Below are positions 26,048 to 35,325 of a stretch of DNA of 64,000 nt, piece by piece. A program made the position numbers and the translations under genes. The stretch comes from Peptoniphilaceae bacterium (GTDB lineage: Bacteria > Bacillota > Clostridia > Tissierellales > Peptoniphilaceae). The number at the start of each line of letters is the position of its first letter. The stretch's first letter is position 1. The notes under the pieces are model-generated. The model saw only the letters and a list, made by a program, of their open reading frames with translations. It did not search any database and was not told the origin of the DNA. The stretch lies in assembly GCA_030152565.1 (NCBI GenBank), contig JASLJE010000006.1, positions 1-64,000 on the forward strand, in the 5' to 3' direction.

Positions 26048-27370
26048 ATGGCAAGACCTATTGTAAGTATTATAGGAAGACCTAATGTGGGGAAATCCAC
26101 ATTATTTAATAAATTAGTAGGAAAAAGAATATCTATAACTGAAGATACCCCTGGTGTAACAAGAGATAGACTTTATAGTGAGGTTGAATGGCAGAACAAT
26201 TATTTTGTAATAATTGACACCGGCGGTTTAGATTTAGATGTGGATGGTAAATTTTCCAAGGAAATAGAATACCAAGCAGATATAGCGATTGAATCATCAG
26301 ATTTAATCTTATTCTTGGTAGATGGTAAGGACGGCATGACCAGTTTGGATGAAGAAATAGCCAATAAATTAAGAAGGTCAGGCAGGGATGTAATAGTTGT
26401 TGTAAACAAGATAGATACAAGACATACTCCGGATACGGTTTATGAGTTTTATTCACTTGGTTTTGAAGATGTACAAATTATATCAGCAGAACAAGCCTTT
26501 GGTTTGGGAGATCTTTTAGACGATATAGTTGACAAGTTCCCAGAAGGATCCTTGAAAAAAGTGGATGATGACAAGCTTGAAATAGCCATAATAGGTAAGC
26601 CTAATGTGGGTAAATCATCTTTTGTTAACAGCCTATTAAAAGAAGACAGGGTAATAGTATCCAATATACCTGGAACCACCAGGGATTCAATAGACTCTCA
26701 CTATGAGAGAAATGGCAATGAATATGTCCTAATAGATACGGCAGGCCTTAGAAGGCAAAGGTCAGTTGACGATAGAATTGAAAAGTTTTCTATTATCAGA
26801 ACCTACAATGCTGTAGACAGGGCAGACATGTGTCTTTTCTTTATAGACGCAACTGAGGGAGTTACAGAACAGGACTCAAAGATAATTGGCTATGCCCATA
26901 ATATGAGAAAGGCATCAATTATTGTAGTTAACAAGTGGGACTTGGTTAAGAAGGATAATTATACCTTTAGACAATTTGAAACAGAAGTTAGAAATAAATT
27001 AGGATTTGCAATCTATGCCCCTATTGTCTTTATATCTGTAAAGACAGGACAAAGAGTGGATAAGTTATTTGACATGATAGACCAAGTTAATGAAAACTAT
27101 AGCTTTAGAATCAAGACTGGTGTTCTAAACGACCTATTGAGAGACGCCATGCTATTAAATCCACCTCCAACTAAAAAGGGACAAAGATTAAAAATATATT
27201 ATATGAGTCAAGTAAGTACTAGACCACCAAAGTTTGTACTACATGTTAATGACAAGGACTTGTTCCATTTTTCATATCAAAGATATATTGAAAATAAAAT
27301 ACGTGAAAACTTTAATTTTGAAGGTGTGCCTTTAGTATTTGAAATCAGAAATAAGGAGTATAAGCTATGA
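26048..27370 (+). CDS. der: Ribosome-associated GTPase Der (EngA)
   Basis: Der is a tandem GTPase needed for 50S ribosome assembly. The 440-residue protein has two G domains: the first with G-R-P-N-V-G-K-S-T and N-K-I-D, the second from about residue 178 with G-K-P-N-V-G-K-S-S, D-T-A-G-L and N-K-W-D, and then the C-terminal KH-like domain. It overlaps plsY by four bases. Confidence 0.97.
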   Translation: MARPIVSIIGRPNVGKSTLFNKLVGKRISITEDTPGVTRDRLYSEVEWQNNYFVIIDTGGLDLDVDGKFSKEIEYQADIAIESSDLILFLVDGKDGMTSLDEEIANKLRRSGRDVIVVVNKIDTRHTPDTVYEFYSLGFEDVQIISAEQAFGLGDLLDDIVDKFPEGSLKKVDDDKLEIAIIGKPNVGKSSFVNSLLKEDRVIVSNIPGTTRDSIDSHYERNGNEYVLIDTAGLRRQRSVDDRIEKFSIIRTYNAVDRADMCLFFIDATEGVTEQDSKIIGYAHNMRKASIIVVNKWDLVKKDNYTFRQFETEVRNKLGFAIYAPIVFISVKTGQRVDKLFDMIDQVNENYSFRIKTGVLNDLLRDAMLLNPPPTKKGQRLKIYYMSQVSTRPPKFVLHVNDKDLFHFSYQRYIENKIRENFNFEGVPLVFEIRNKEYKL

Positions 27371-27978
27371 AATTTGTACTGATCTTCCTTATTGCCTATT
27401 TTATAGGTAATATTTCAGCTTCATACCTGGTTAGTAAGGCTTTTTACAATGAGGATATAAGGGAAAAGGGAAGTGGTAATGCAGGCACTACGAATGTCTT
27501 GAGAAATTATGGTTTTAAGTATGCTCTTATGACATTCTTAATTGATTTCTTAAAGGGAACTTTAGCGGCTTTTATAGGGTCTAAAATAGACCCTAACCTG
27601 GGAGCCTATATAGCAGGTGTGAGTGTTGTCCTAGGCCATGTATGGCCAGTAGTATTGAAGTTTAAAGGGGGCAAGGGGGTTGCTACAACGGCTGGAGTAT
27701 ATCTATTTACAGACTATAGGATATTTCTAGTTCAGTTTATTTTATTTATATCCATAAATATTTTAGGTAGATTAGTATCTCTAACCTCTCTTATTATTTC
27801 AGTAATAGCGACCAGCTTGGTTGTCCTACTACATAGTGGAAATACTTATTTTATTGTCATGTCTTTAATAAACTCACTATTGATTTTTTACAAGCACAAG
27901 GACAATATAAAAAGACTTAGGGCTGGGACAGAAAGCAAGTTAGACTTGAATAAATTTAAACCTAAGAAAGGAAAATAA
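27367..27978 (+). CDS. plsY: Glycerol-3-phosphate acyltransferase PlsY
   Basis: PlsY transfers an acyl group from acyl-phosphate to glycerol-3-phosphate, the first step of phospholipid synthesis. The 203-residue membrane protein has about five hydrophobic segments and the three conserved loops, G-S-G-N-A-G-T-T-N, G-H-V-W-P and G-G-K-G-V-A-T. The next gene, gpsA, makes its substrate. Confidence 0.96.
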   Translation: MKFVLIFLIAYFIGNISASYLVSKAFYNEDIREKGSGNAGTTNVLRNYGFKYALMTFLIDFLKGTLAAFIGSKIDPNLGAYIAGVSVVLGHVWPVVLKFKGGKGVATTAGVYLFTDYRIFLVQFILFISINILGRLVSLTSLIISVIATSLVVLLHSGNTYFIVMSLINSLLIFYKHKDNIKRLRAGTESKLDLNKFKPKKGK

Positions 27979-27979
27979 T

Positions 27980-28969
27980 ATGACAATAGGAATTCTTGGA
28001 GGCGGTAGCTGGGGGACGGCCATGGCCTATACTCTGTCAAGAAAACACGATATTATTATCTATATTAGAAACGAAGAAGACGCAAGATATTTTAACGACC
28101 ACCACGAAAATAGAAAGTATTTAGCTGGTAAGAAACTGCCAGAAAACATTAGGGCTACAAGTAGAATAGAAGATGCCCTAGATAATGACATTGTAATCAA
28201 TGCCATACCAACCCAACAAATTAGAAGGGTTTTAGAGGAACACTCTGATAAATTTAGGGAAGATTCCATAATAGTTAACCTATCCAAGGGCTTGGAGAAC
28301 AAGACCTATAAGAGGATATCTGAAATTTATGGAGACTCCCTACCTAATAATAGGTTTGTTGCCCTATCAGGTCCTTCCCATGCAGAGGAAGTTATCTTGG
28401 ACATGCCTACCTCCTTGGTGGCGGCATCTGAGGATGAAAACGCAGCCAAACTAGTACAGACAAGTTTTATGAACGAGTACTTGAGGATCTATACCAATGA
28501 TGACCTTATAGGAGTGGAATTAGGTTCAGCTGTGAAAAACGTTTTGGCCCTGGGCATAGGAATAATTGACGGCCTAGGCTATGGGGATAATCCTAAGGCA
28601 GCCTTGATGACTAGGGGGATTCACGAGATGGTAAGATTTTCAGTTGCCATGGGGGGAAAAAGAAATACTCTTTACGGTTTAACAGGCCTGGGAGATTTGA
28701 TAGTTACGGCTACCAGTCAACACAGTAGAAATAGAAAGGCTGGAGAGTTGATAGGAAAGGGCTATAGTCTAGAAGACTTGGCCGGAGAAATAAATATGGT
28801 AGTAGAGGGAATAACTACGGCCCAGGCCCTATATGAAATGAGCCAGGCCCAAGATATCTACATGCCTATTACCAAGGAAATTAATGCCCTGGTTTATGAA
28901 GGGCTAGCTATAGAGAAGGCAGCAGCTAATCTTATGGAAAAGGCGGAAAAAGAAGAGTTTGATTTTTAG
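27980..28969 (+). CDS. gpsA: NAD(P)-dependent glycerol-3-phosphate dehydrogenase GpsA
   Basis: GpsA reduces dihydroxyacetone phosphate to glycerol-3-phosphate for lipid synthesis. The 329-residue protein has the nucleotide motif G-G-G-S-W-G-T-A at the N-terminus, S-G-P-S-H-A-E-E near 130, and the catalytic-lysine region S-A-V-K-N-V-L-A-L-G. It follows plsY by one base, matching the biochemical order. Confidence 0.97.
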   Translation: MTIGILGGGSWGTAMAYTLSRKHDIIIYIRNEEDARYFNDHHENRKYLAGKKLPENIRATSRIEDALDNDIVINAIPTQQIRRVLEEHSDKFREDSIIVNLSKGLENKTYKRISEIYGDSLPNNRFVALSGPSHAEEVILDMPTSLVAASEDENAAKLVQTSFMNEYLRIYTNDDLIGVELGSAVKNVLALGIGIIDGLGYGDNPKAALMTRGIHEMVRFSVAMGGKRNTLYGLTGLGDLIVTATSQHSRNRKAGELIGKGYSLEDLAGEINMVVEGITTAQALYEMSQAQDIYMPITKEINALVYEGLAIEKAAANLMEKAEKEEFDF

Positions 28970-28977
28970 GATAAGAA

Positions 28978-30111
28978 ATGAATAGTAAAAAGGTTAAAAA
29001 ATATTTTATATTTTTTATAGTCCTAGTTCTTATATTGACATCCATTATTTTTGCATATTTAAAAAACAAGAAGAAAAACAATATCTACAATGTTGGAACC
29101 ATGCAAAAATTTGAAAGCACAATGGATGTGAATGCTTTTATTATTTTTGATGAGTTTTCCTATGATTACCTTATGGGTATAGAGGTTAACAATGAACAAA
29201 ATAATAGGCTGGGTGAAAAGGAAGTAGTTGAAAACACCAATAATTCTGAGGCTATAAAAAATGCTAAGAAGACAAGTAAATACTTAGAGACTAAAAAGCC
29301 AGTCAAGGATAAGGGGCTTTATTACGAAGACTATGAGAGAATAAAAAAGGCCATTATGGATGGGGACTATTCTCAAATAAAGTTGGGCTATGAGGATAGC
29401 TTAAATGAAAAAAACAAGTATTTAAGCCAGACTAAAAAAGAATATGACAGGTTTATTAAAGAGGGTAATCTGGTAACTGATTTGCCAGGCTACTATATAA
29501 AACAGTTGGATGGCTATGAGAGCATCTATAATTTTGATTCAGTGGAAAATCTTCCCCTGGACTTTTTTAAGATGAGCCTAAAGAAGGAACCTTATAAGAT
29601 AGCTGGCTTAAAATACGTAAACAATAGGAAGTACTATTTGGCAACCTATATAAAGAACTACCTGGACCTGGATATGACCTTTGACTCTGACATGAAGATA
29701 AGAATGTTGGAAGACAAGGAATTAAGGGGGAAGGTTCACATGATCAAGGAGGGCTTGAACAAGGATGCCCTAGTGATTTGGGAAATGTCAGATGGCTATG
29801 ATGAAATAAAGAATATGAGAAATTTAAAGGTCAGCCTGGTCCTTAATGAATACAAGGCCTATGAGTTGCCTAAAGAGGCTCTGGTAGACAAGGAACAATT
29901 AAGAGGGGTTTATGTAGTAGAAGACGATAAGATTAAGTTTAAGCCTGTTTATAGCCTTCTAGAGGAGGATGGCAAGGTCTTAGTCGATTCTGACTTTACT
30001 AGGATCTTTACCAAGTATGAATTAAAGAAGAATCCTGACTATAAGCCTCTAAAAGATTTTGATAAAATAATTATAGATCATGAAAAAGTGAAAGAAGGTG
30101 ATTTATATTAG
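28978..30111 (+). CDS. HlyD-like membrane-anchored protein upstream of yggS/sepF
   Basis: A 377-residue protein with a short basic N-terminus, one membrane anchor (about residues 9-27) and a long outside domain rich in Lys, Asp and Tyr. Residues about 85-170 look helical, perhaps coiled-coil. Proteins in this place before yggS-sepF in Clostridia are often labelled HlyD-family adaptor-like, but I see no clear lipoyl motif and no partner ABC transporter or outer-membrane gene. A role in division or envelope assembly is inferred from the neighbours. Confidence 0.6.
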   Translation: MNSKKVKKYFIFFIVLVLILTSIIFAYLKNKKKNNIYNVGTMQKFESTMDVNAFIIFDEFSYDYLMGIEVNNEQNNRLGEKEVVENTNNSEAIKNAKKTSKYLETKKPVKDKGLYYEDYERIKKAIMDGDYSQIKLGYEDSLNEKNKYLSQTKKEYDRFIKEGNLVTDLPGYYIKQLDGYESIYNFDSVENLPLDFFKMSLKKEPYKIAGLKYVNNRKYYLATYIKNYLDLDMTFDSDMKIRMLEDKELRGKVHMIKEGLNKDALVIWEMSDGYDEIKNMRNLKVSLVLNEYKAYELPKEALVDKEQLRGVYVVEDDKIKFKPVYSLLEEDGKVLVDSDFTRIFTKYELKKNPDYKPLKDFDKIIIDHEKVKEGDLY

Positions 30112-30769
30112 CGTAAAAGATAGGATAGATTATATTAAGTCTAAGGTAAAAGACGATGATGTGATGATTTTAGGGGTCACCAAGTTTGTAGAAAAAGATT
30201 TGATAGATGAAAGTCTTGAATGTGGCCTGGTAAATATAGGAGAAAATAGGGTAGACAAGCTCCTTGAAAGACGGGAAACTTATGGGGATAGGTTAAACTA
30301 TCACATGATTGGAAACCTGCAGACCAATAAGGTAAAGTACCTGGTTGGAAAGGTTGACCTTATCCACTCTCTTGACAGGCTACGCCTTTTAAAGGCCTTG
30401 GAAAGGGAGGGAAGGAAAAACGATTATGTTTTTAACTGCCTAATCCAATTAAACATCTCTAGAGAAGAGTCTAAAACAGGGATTTACATGGAAGATTTAG
30501 ATGATTTTATCAGGGAAGTTGAAAAGTGTAGCCATGTTAAAGTCAAGGGTTTTATGACCATGGCCCCCCTGACAGAAGATAGAAAAATCATTGACCAGGT
30601 CTTTGGTCAGGCAAAAAAATTATTCGATAAACATGGGAAAATCATGTATAATAATATTAAAATGCAATATCTTTCAATGGGCATGTCCAATGATTTTGAG
30701 CTCGCCCTTGAAAATAAGGCTAATATTTTGAGAATTGGCTCATACATATATAGAGAAGGGGGAGTATAA
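30098..30769 (+). CDS. YggS/YlmE-family PLP homeostasis protein
   Basis: A 223-residue single-domain PLP-binding protein of the YggS/PLPBP family, which keeps free PLP and amino-acid pools in balance. The PLP lysine lies in G-V-T-K-F near residue 30; H-M-I-G-N-L-Q-T-N-K and L-S-M-G-M-S-N-D-F are family blocks. The GTG at 30098 is the first standard start but has little ribosome site. AAGAAGGTG at 30092-30100 would fit an ATT at 30107 better and would give the common S-V-K-D-R-I beginning. It is ylmE in the ylmEF(sepF)-ylmH order. Confidence 0.93.
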   Translation: MIYISVKDRIDYIKSKVKDDDVMILGVTKFVEKDLIDESLECGLVNIGENRVDKLLERRETYGDRLNYHMIGNLQTNKVKYLVGKVDLIHSLDRLRLLKALEREGRKNDYVFNCLIQLNISREESKTGIYMEDLDDFIREVEKCSHVKVKGFMTMAPLTEDRKIIDQVFGQAKKLFDKHGKIMYNNIKMQYLSMGMSNDFELALENKANILRIGSYIYREGGV

Positions 30770-30770
30770 A

Positions 30771-31286
30771 ATGTCTTTTTGGGGTAAAATTAAAGATGTT
30801 ATCGGCGTAGACGATGAATATTATGAAGACGATTTTTATGATGATTATTACGATGACGAGATAGACAAGGAAGACTTGGCTGAAGGTGATGACATCAGTA
30901 AAGATATAGATGAAGAAAAAGATAAGAATGAAAGCGATAATAAATATAGAAAGGAGGATAGACCTTTCAAAAGAAATAATGTGGTTAGTTTGAGAGGATC
31001 TAAAAATATACAAATGAAAGTATCAATAAGAGAACCTTTAACTTATGAAGACGGAAAAGTTATCCTTGACGACATAATGGAAGGTAAAACCGTAGTATTA
31101 AACTTGGAAATGTTAGAGGTTGATAAGAAGACTCAAATATTTTATTTCGTGAGCGGAGGGGTTTATTCTTTAGACGGTAGCATCCAAAATGTTACAAAAG
31201 ATATTTATGTTCTAGCTCCAAAAGACGTAGAAATAGACGGGAGTTTGAAAGAACAAATCGCAAATAGAGCACTATACCAATTATGA
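30771..31286 (+). CDS. sepF: Cell division protein SepF
   Basis: SepF tethers FtsZ to the membrane and orders septum growth in Gram-positive bacteria. The 171-residue protein begins with the amphipathic membrane helix M-S-F-W-G-K-I-K-D-V, then a very acidic linker (about residues 18-50, mainly D, E and Y), then the conserved core (V-S-I-R-E-P to the end). The ATG at 30771 follows GGGGGAG; longer frames have no ribosome site. Its neighbour yggS is the standard partner. Confidence 0.95.
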   Translation: MSFWGKIKDVIGVDDEYYEDDFYDDYYDDEIDKEDLAEGDDISKDIDEEKDKNESDNKYRKEDRPFKRNNVVSLRGSKNIQMKVSIREPLTYEDGKVILDDIMEGKTVVLNLEMLEVDKKTQIFYFVSGGVYSLDGSIQNVTKDIYVLAPKDVEIDGSLKEQIANRALYQL

Positions 31287-31290
31287 GATA

Positions 31291-31317
31291 AGCTGTCGTT
31301 AGACAGCTTTATTTTTT
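31291..31317 (+). terminator. Terminator after sepF
   Basis: AGCTGTC-GTTA-GACAGCT, a seven-base perfect stem with a four-base loop, followed by TTTATTTTTT. Confidence 0.85.
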
Positions 31318-31329
31318 GAAAGGAAGATT

Positions 31330-32088
31330 ATGGATTTTATAAGAGATGACGATGCCTTAATTTTATATAAGAGATATGACAATATGATGGAAAAACTCTA
31401 CTATGGACAGGTGGAACACACTAAGTTTCTAACCCCCTATGAGAAGAAGATGGTCATATCCCTAGCCAATAAATATAGGCTCTACTATGAAGTTTTTGAA
31501 TCTCACTCTAACTCAGAAAGAGATATAGTTTACTTTTCTACAGACCCCTTTGATCTGGAAAGCTATATATACGAAGATATAGCCGCAGTTCAAATAAAAA
31601 GGGTAAGTGACAAGATAGACCACAAGCATGTTTTAGGCTCCCTAATGGGCCTGGGAATAGAGAGGGAGACCATAGGGGATATAATCTTTACAGAAGACTT
31701 AATAGAGGTTTCTGCAACCAGGGAAATGGCAGATTATGTGATCTTTAACCTGGAGTCCATAGGACGAAATAGTGTAAAACCTAGGTTAAAGGAGGGAATT
31801 TACCTGGAAGAGGTAGAGCTAAACTACAAACTAAGCCAGGAGATTGTTTCTTCCATGAGGTTGGATGTGGTTGTAGCAGCTATTTTAAACCTATCCAGGT
31901 CCAATAGTAAAAAATTAATCAAGCAGGAGAAAATAAAGGTTAATCACATAGTGGAAACCAATCCCAGCTTAGAATTAAGCCCTAAGGACCTTCTTTCCAT
32001 CCACAAGCATGGCAGGTTTTTATTGGGTAAAATCCTGGGAACTACCAGGAAGGATAAAATAAGATTGGAAATAAAGGAAGTAGAATAA
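31330..32088 (+). CDS. ylmH: YlmH-family S4-domain RNA-binding protein
   Basis: A 252-residue protein with the YlmH layout. The central part carries the family block H-K-H-V-L-G-S-L-M-G-L-G-I near residue 98, and an S4 RNA-binding domain lies at about 180-245 (S-R-S-N-S-K-K-L-I-K-Q-E-K-I-K-V-N). YlmH binds stalled ribosomal complexes and lies by the division cluster in many Firmicutes. The usual yggT and divIVA neighbours are missing here. It overlaps lspA by one base. Confidence 0.9.
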   Translation: MDFIRDDDALILYKRYDNMMEKLYYGQVEHTKFLTPYEKKMVISLANKYRLYYEVFESHSNSERDIVYFSTDPFDLESYIYEDIAAVQIKRVSDKIDHKHVLGSLMGLGIERETIGDIIFTEDLIEVSATREMADYVIFNLESIGRNSVKPRLKEGIYLEEVELNYKLSQEIVSSMRLDVVVAAILNLSRSNSKKLIKQEKIKVNHIVETNPSLELSPKDLLSIHKHGRFLLGKILGTTRKDKIRLEIKEVE

Positions 32089-32558
32089 TGTATTATATTA
32101 TAATAATTTTAGGGGTCCTCCTGGACCAAGTAAGCAAGTATTTTGTAGTTGAGAATCTAAAGGGTCAGGGATCCTTGGAGCTTATCAAGGACTGGCTTTA
32201 TCTGACCTATGTGGAAAATAGCGGGGCTGCCTGGGGACTTTTGTCCGGCAAGAGGGTGTTTTTTATCATCTTTACCCTTCTGGTATTTGGAGGTTTAATC
32301 TATATTTTAACCAGTAAGAAATACCAGCTAAACAAGGTTTATAAATTATCCTTGGCCCTGATTTTATCCGGAGGCCTGGGAAACTTTATAGACAGGTTGA
32401 GGATGGGCTATGTGGTAGACTTTATTTTTAGCCCTTTAAATGGAATTTATAACTTTCCAGTTTTTAATGTGGCAGATATTTTTATCACCATAGGCAGTGG
32501 ACTTTTAATAATTTACATGTTGTTTTTTGAGGGGAAGAAGGATGAAGATAGGCAATAA
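32088..32558 (+). CDS. lspA: Lipoprotein signal peptidase LspA
   Basis: LspA removes the signal peptide of prolipoproteins in the membrane. The 156-residue protein has four hydrophobic segments and both aspartate motifs, G-G-L-G-N-F-I-D-R-L and F-N-V-A-D-I-F-I. Its end overlaps ung by 17 bases. Confidence 0.96.
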   Translation: MYYIIIILGVLLDQVSKYFVVENLKGQGSLELIKDWLYLTYVENSGAAWGLLSGKRVFFIIFTLLVFGGLIYILTSKKYQLNKVYKLSLALILSGGLGNFIDRLRMGYVVDFIFSPLNGIYNFPVFNVADIFITIGSGLLIIYMLFFEGKKDEDRQ

Positions 32559-33213
32559 ATGGGACGAAATCTTAAAAGATGAGTTTGACAAGGACTATTA
32601 TAAAAATATAGTTAGACTACTGGATACAGAGTATAAAGAGCATACAATCTATCCTAAAAGAGAGGATATTTTTAGGGCCTTGGACTTGACTGACTTTGAC
32701 CAGGTCAAGGTAGTAATCATAGGGCAAGATCCCTATCATGGTCCTAAACAGGCCCAAGGACTTAGCTTTTCAGTTGATAAAGAGGTGAAAATACCACCTT
32801 CCTTAAGAAATATCTATAAGGAGCTGGAGGCTGATTTGGGAATTCCACCTAAAAAAGATGGGGATTTAACCATGTGGGCAAAGCAGGGTGTACTCCTACT
32901 AAACTCAACCTTGACTGTTAGGGAGAAAAGTCCTAATAGCCATAAAAATATAGGATGGGAAGTTTTTACAGACCAGATAATAAACCAATTAAATGATAAG
33001 AAAGAAAATTTGGTCTATATATTATGGGGAAACTTTGCAAAGAAAAAGGGGAAAAACATAGATAGGAAGAATAACTTAGTTATAGAGTCAGTCCATCCTT
33101 CTCCCTTGTCAGCCAGCAGGGGATTTTTTGGAACCAGGCCTTTTTCCAGGACCAATGACTACTTAAGAGAAAATAATATAGAGCCCATAGACTGGGGAGC
33201 TAGTAGGGGTTAA
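32542..33213 (+). CDS. ung: Uracil-DNA glycosylase
   Basis: Family 1 UDG, which removes uracil from DNA. The 223-residue protein has the water-activating motif G-Q-D-P-Y-H-G-P and the DNA-binding loop H-P-S-P-L-S-A-S-R-G-F-F-G. The ATG at 32542 follows GAGGGG by seven bases; a TTG at 32527 would be the longer alternative. It overlaps the end of lspA. Confidence 0.96.
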   Translation: MKIGNKWDEILKDEFDKDYYKNIVRLLDTEYKEHTIYPKREDIFRALDLTDFDQVKVVIIGQDPYHGPKQAQGLSFSVDKEVKIPPSLRNIYKELEADLGIPPKKDGDLTMWAKQGVLLLNSTLTVREKSPNSHKNIGWEVFTDQIINQLNDKKENLVYILWGNFAKKKGKNIDRKNNLVIESVHPSPLSASRGFFGTRPFSRTNDYLRENNIEPIDWGASRG

Positions 33214-33214
33214 T

Positions 33215-34120
33215 ATGCAGATAATAGTAAATGAAGATAATTACACAGAAAATACCAGATTGGATAAATTCCTATCCGATGAAATAGGAGAATATTCCAG
33301 AAGTAAGTTGGCTAAACTTATAAAATCCAAGGATGTAAGGGTTAATGAAAAGGTAGTCAAGGCTAATTACCTTGTAAATATTAACGATAAGATTGATATT
33401 AATTTAAAAAAGCTTGACATTTTACCTGTTTTAGCCCAGAATATACAATTGGATATTATTTATAAAGATGAATATTTAGCAATAATAAATAAGCCAGTGG
33501 GAATGATTGTTCATCCTACTGAAACAATAAGGGAAAACACCTTGGTAAATGCCTTATTATACCACTTTGACCAACTGTCAGACCTCAATGGAGAGGACAG
33601 ACCGGGGATAGTACATAGACTTGATATGGATACATCAGGCCTATTGGTAGTGGCTTTTAATAATGAGGTCCATGAAAAATTAAAAGATCAATTTCAAAAT
33701 AGAACCATTAAAAAGAAATATGTTGCCATAGTAAATGGAAACTTTGATGAGCCGACAATGACAATTGAACAACCAATTGCCAGATCTACTAGAAATAGAA
33801 AACAGATGACAGTGGATGAAAATGGACGCTATGCAAAGACCAGCTTGGAGGTAATAAGTCAGGTTGAAGGCTACAGCCTTTTAGATATAGACTTATATAC
33901 GGGAAGGACCCATCAAATAAGGGTTCATCTAAACTCTATCAAGAGGCCTATTTTGGGAGATCCTTTATACAATAAGGTGAAAAGCAAGTTTAACTTGCAG
34001 AACCAATTGTTGCAGGCCTATAGATTAGAGTTTGTTCATCCCATAAAAAATGTCAACATGGAATTTGAAATTGAGTATAATGATCAAATCAAAAAATACA
34101 TAAATGTTTTAGGTTTGTAA
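33215..34120 (+). CDS. RluA/RluD-family pseudouridine synthase
   Basis: A 301-residue synthase with an N-terminal S4 domain (about residues 12-75, S-R-S-K-L-A-K-L-I-K) and the catalytic domain, whose aspartate lies in H-R-L-D-M-D-T-S-G-L. G-R-T-H-Q-I-R-V-H-L is the second family motif. The architecture equals RluD, which modifies 23S rRNA helix 69; the exact target cannot be read from the sequence. The lspA-rluD order is common in Firmicutes. Confidence 0.93.
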   Translation: MQIIVNEDNYTENTRLDKFLSDEIGEYSRSKLAKLIKSKDVRVNEKVVKANYLVNINDKIDINLKKLDILPVLAQNIQLDIIYKDEYLAIINKPVGMIVHPTETIRENTLVNALLYHFDQLSDLNGEDRPGIVHRLDMDTSGLLVVAFNNEVHEKLKDQFQNRTIKKKYVAIVNGNFDEPTMTIEQPIARSTRNRKQMTVDENGRYAKTSLEVISQVEGYSLLDIDLYTGRTHQIRVHLNSIKRPILGDPLYNKVKSKFNLQNQLLQAYRLEFVHPIKNVNMEFEIEYNDQIKKYINVLGL

Positions 34121-34142
34121 TACTTATGAATAACTGAATGCA

Positions 34143-34170
34143 AGCAAATATAGATAAATATTTGCTTTTT
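34143..34170 (+). terminator. Terminator after the RluD-like gene
   Basis: AGCAAATAT-AGATAA-ATATTTGCT is a nine-base perfect stem ending in a run of five T. It separates this operon from efp. Confidence 0.8.
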
Positions 34171-34306
34171 ACATTTATCCATGTTTTATTTACTGGCCCA
34201 ATAGGGTATATTAATTAGAGAGTATAGTAGCAAAATTGACTAAGTATGGGCTTATATAAGCTTAAAACTTATAAAATATAATTAATATTAATAATAATAC
34301 ATAAAT

Positions 34307-34335
34307 TTGTACTTAATTAATTTTGTTGTTATAAT
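34307..34335 (+). promoter_or_regulatory. Promoter of the efp operon
   Basis: TTGTAC, 17 bases, TATAAT, with an extended -10 (TG one base before TATAAT). The ATG of efp is 32 bases downstream. Confidence 0.75.
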
Positions 34336-34366
34336 ATGAAATGAATATATATAAATGGAGGTTAAT

Positions 34367-34924
34367 ATGATTTCAGCTAATGACTTAAGAAAAGGCGTAA
34401 CTTTCGAATGGGAAGGAGACGTTTGGCAAGTAGTGGATTTCCAACACGTTAAACCAGGTAAGGGAGCAGCTTTTGTTAGAACAAAAATAAAATCAGTTAT
34501 GGGTGGAGGCCAAAAGGAAATAACCTTTAACCCTAATGATAAGTTCCAAGACGCTCATATTGAAACAAGACAAATGCAATATCTTTATAATGATGGGGAA
34601 CTTTATTACTTTATGAACCCAGAAACTTATGAACAAATTCCTTTGGATGCATCTGCAGTGGAAGAAGCAATCCAATACATTAGGGAAAATGATAGTGCGA
34701 CTATTAAATTCTACCAAGGTAATCCATTTTCAGTAGAAGCTCCTAATTTTGTAGAATTAGAAGTAACTGAAACTGAACCAGGAGTAAAGGGTGACACTGC
34801 AACAGGAGCTACTAAACCTGCAACTGTTGAAACAGGAGCTACACTTAATGTGCCACTATTTATTAACATTGGAGATGTTATCAAGATAGACACAAGAACT
34901 CATGACTATCTATCAAGAGTTTAA
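34367..34924 (+). CDS. efp: Elongation factor P
   Basis: EF-P relieves ribosomes stalled on proline stretches. The 185-residue protein has the usual three-domain length; the modification loop is around K-P-G-K-G-A near residue 32 and the C-terminal signature around D-V-I-K-I-D-T-R-T. The ATG at 34367 follows GGAGG by five bases; the ATG at 34355 overlaps that ribosome site. First gene of the efp-nusB operon. Confidence 0.97.
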   Translation: MISANDLRKGVTFEWEGDVWQVVDFQHVKPGKGAAFVRTKIKSVMGGGQKEITFNPNDKFQDAHIETRQMQYLYNDGELYYFMNPETYEQIPLDASAVEEAIQYIRENDSATIKFYQGNPFSVEAPNFVELEVTETEPGVKGDTATGATKPATVETGATLNVPLFINIGDVIKIDTRTHDYLSRV

Positions 34925-34934
34925 GAGGATTAAA

Positions 34935-35324
34935 ATGGATAGAACAAGTCAAAGACAGTGGGTTGTTAAGATAATATATCAAATTGAATTTTACGATATA
35001 GACCAAATAGAAATAGATGAAATTTTAGATAATCATGAGATAAAGGAATTTTCATTTATACAATCTTCTGTTAGGTCCATAGTTGCAAATATGGAAGAAA
35101 TAGACAAGATAATCTCAGATAACTTATATAACTGGAATATAAATAGGATCCCTCTAGTAGACAAGGCCATCTTAAGGGTTGCCATTAATGAATTTGTAAT
35201 TGAAAAATCAGTTCCTACTAGTGTGGCTATAAATGAGGCTGTAGAAAATGCTAAGCTTTTCTCCAGCGCAGATTCTTATAAGTTTATAAATGGAGTATTA
35301 TCGTCAATAAGTAAAGGAATCTAA
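34935..35324 (+). CDS. nusB: Transcription antitermination factor NusB
   Basis: NusB helps read-through of rRNA operons with NusE and NusA. The 129-residue helical protein opens with R-Q-W-V-V-K-I-I-Y-Q-I and ends with A-V-E-N-A-K-L-F-S-S-A-D-S-Y-K-F-I-N-G-V-L, both family features. The ATG at 34935 follows GAGGA. Confidence 0.94.
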   Translation: MDRTSQRQWVVKIIYQIEFYDIDQIEIDEILDNHEIKEFSFIQSSVRSIVANMEEIDKIISDNLYNWNINRIPLVDKAILRVAINEFVIEKSVPTSVAINEAVENAKLFSSADSYKFINGVLSSISKGI

Positions 35325-35325
35325 T

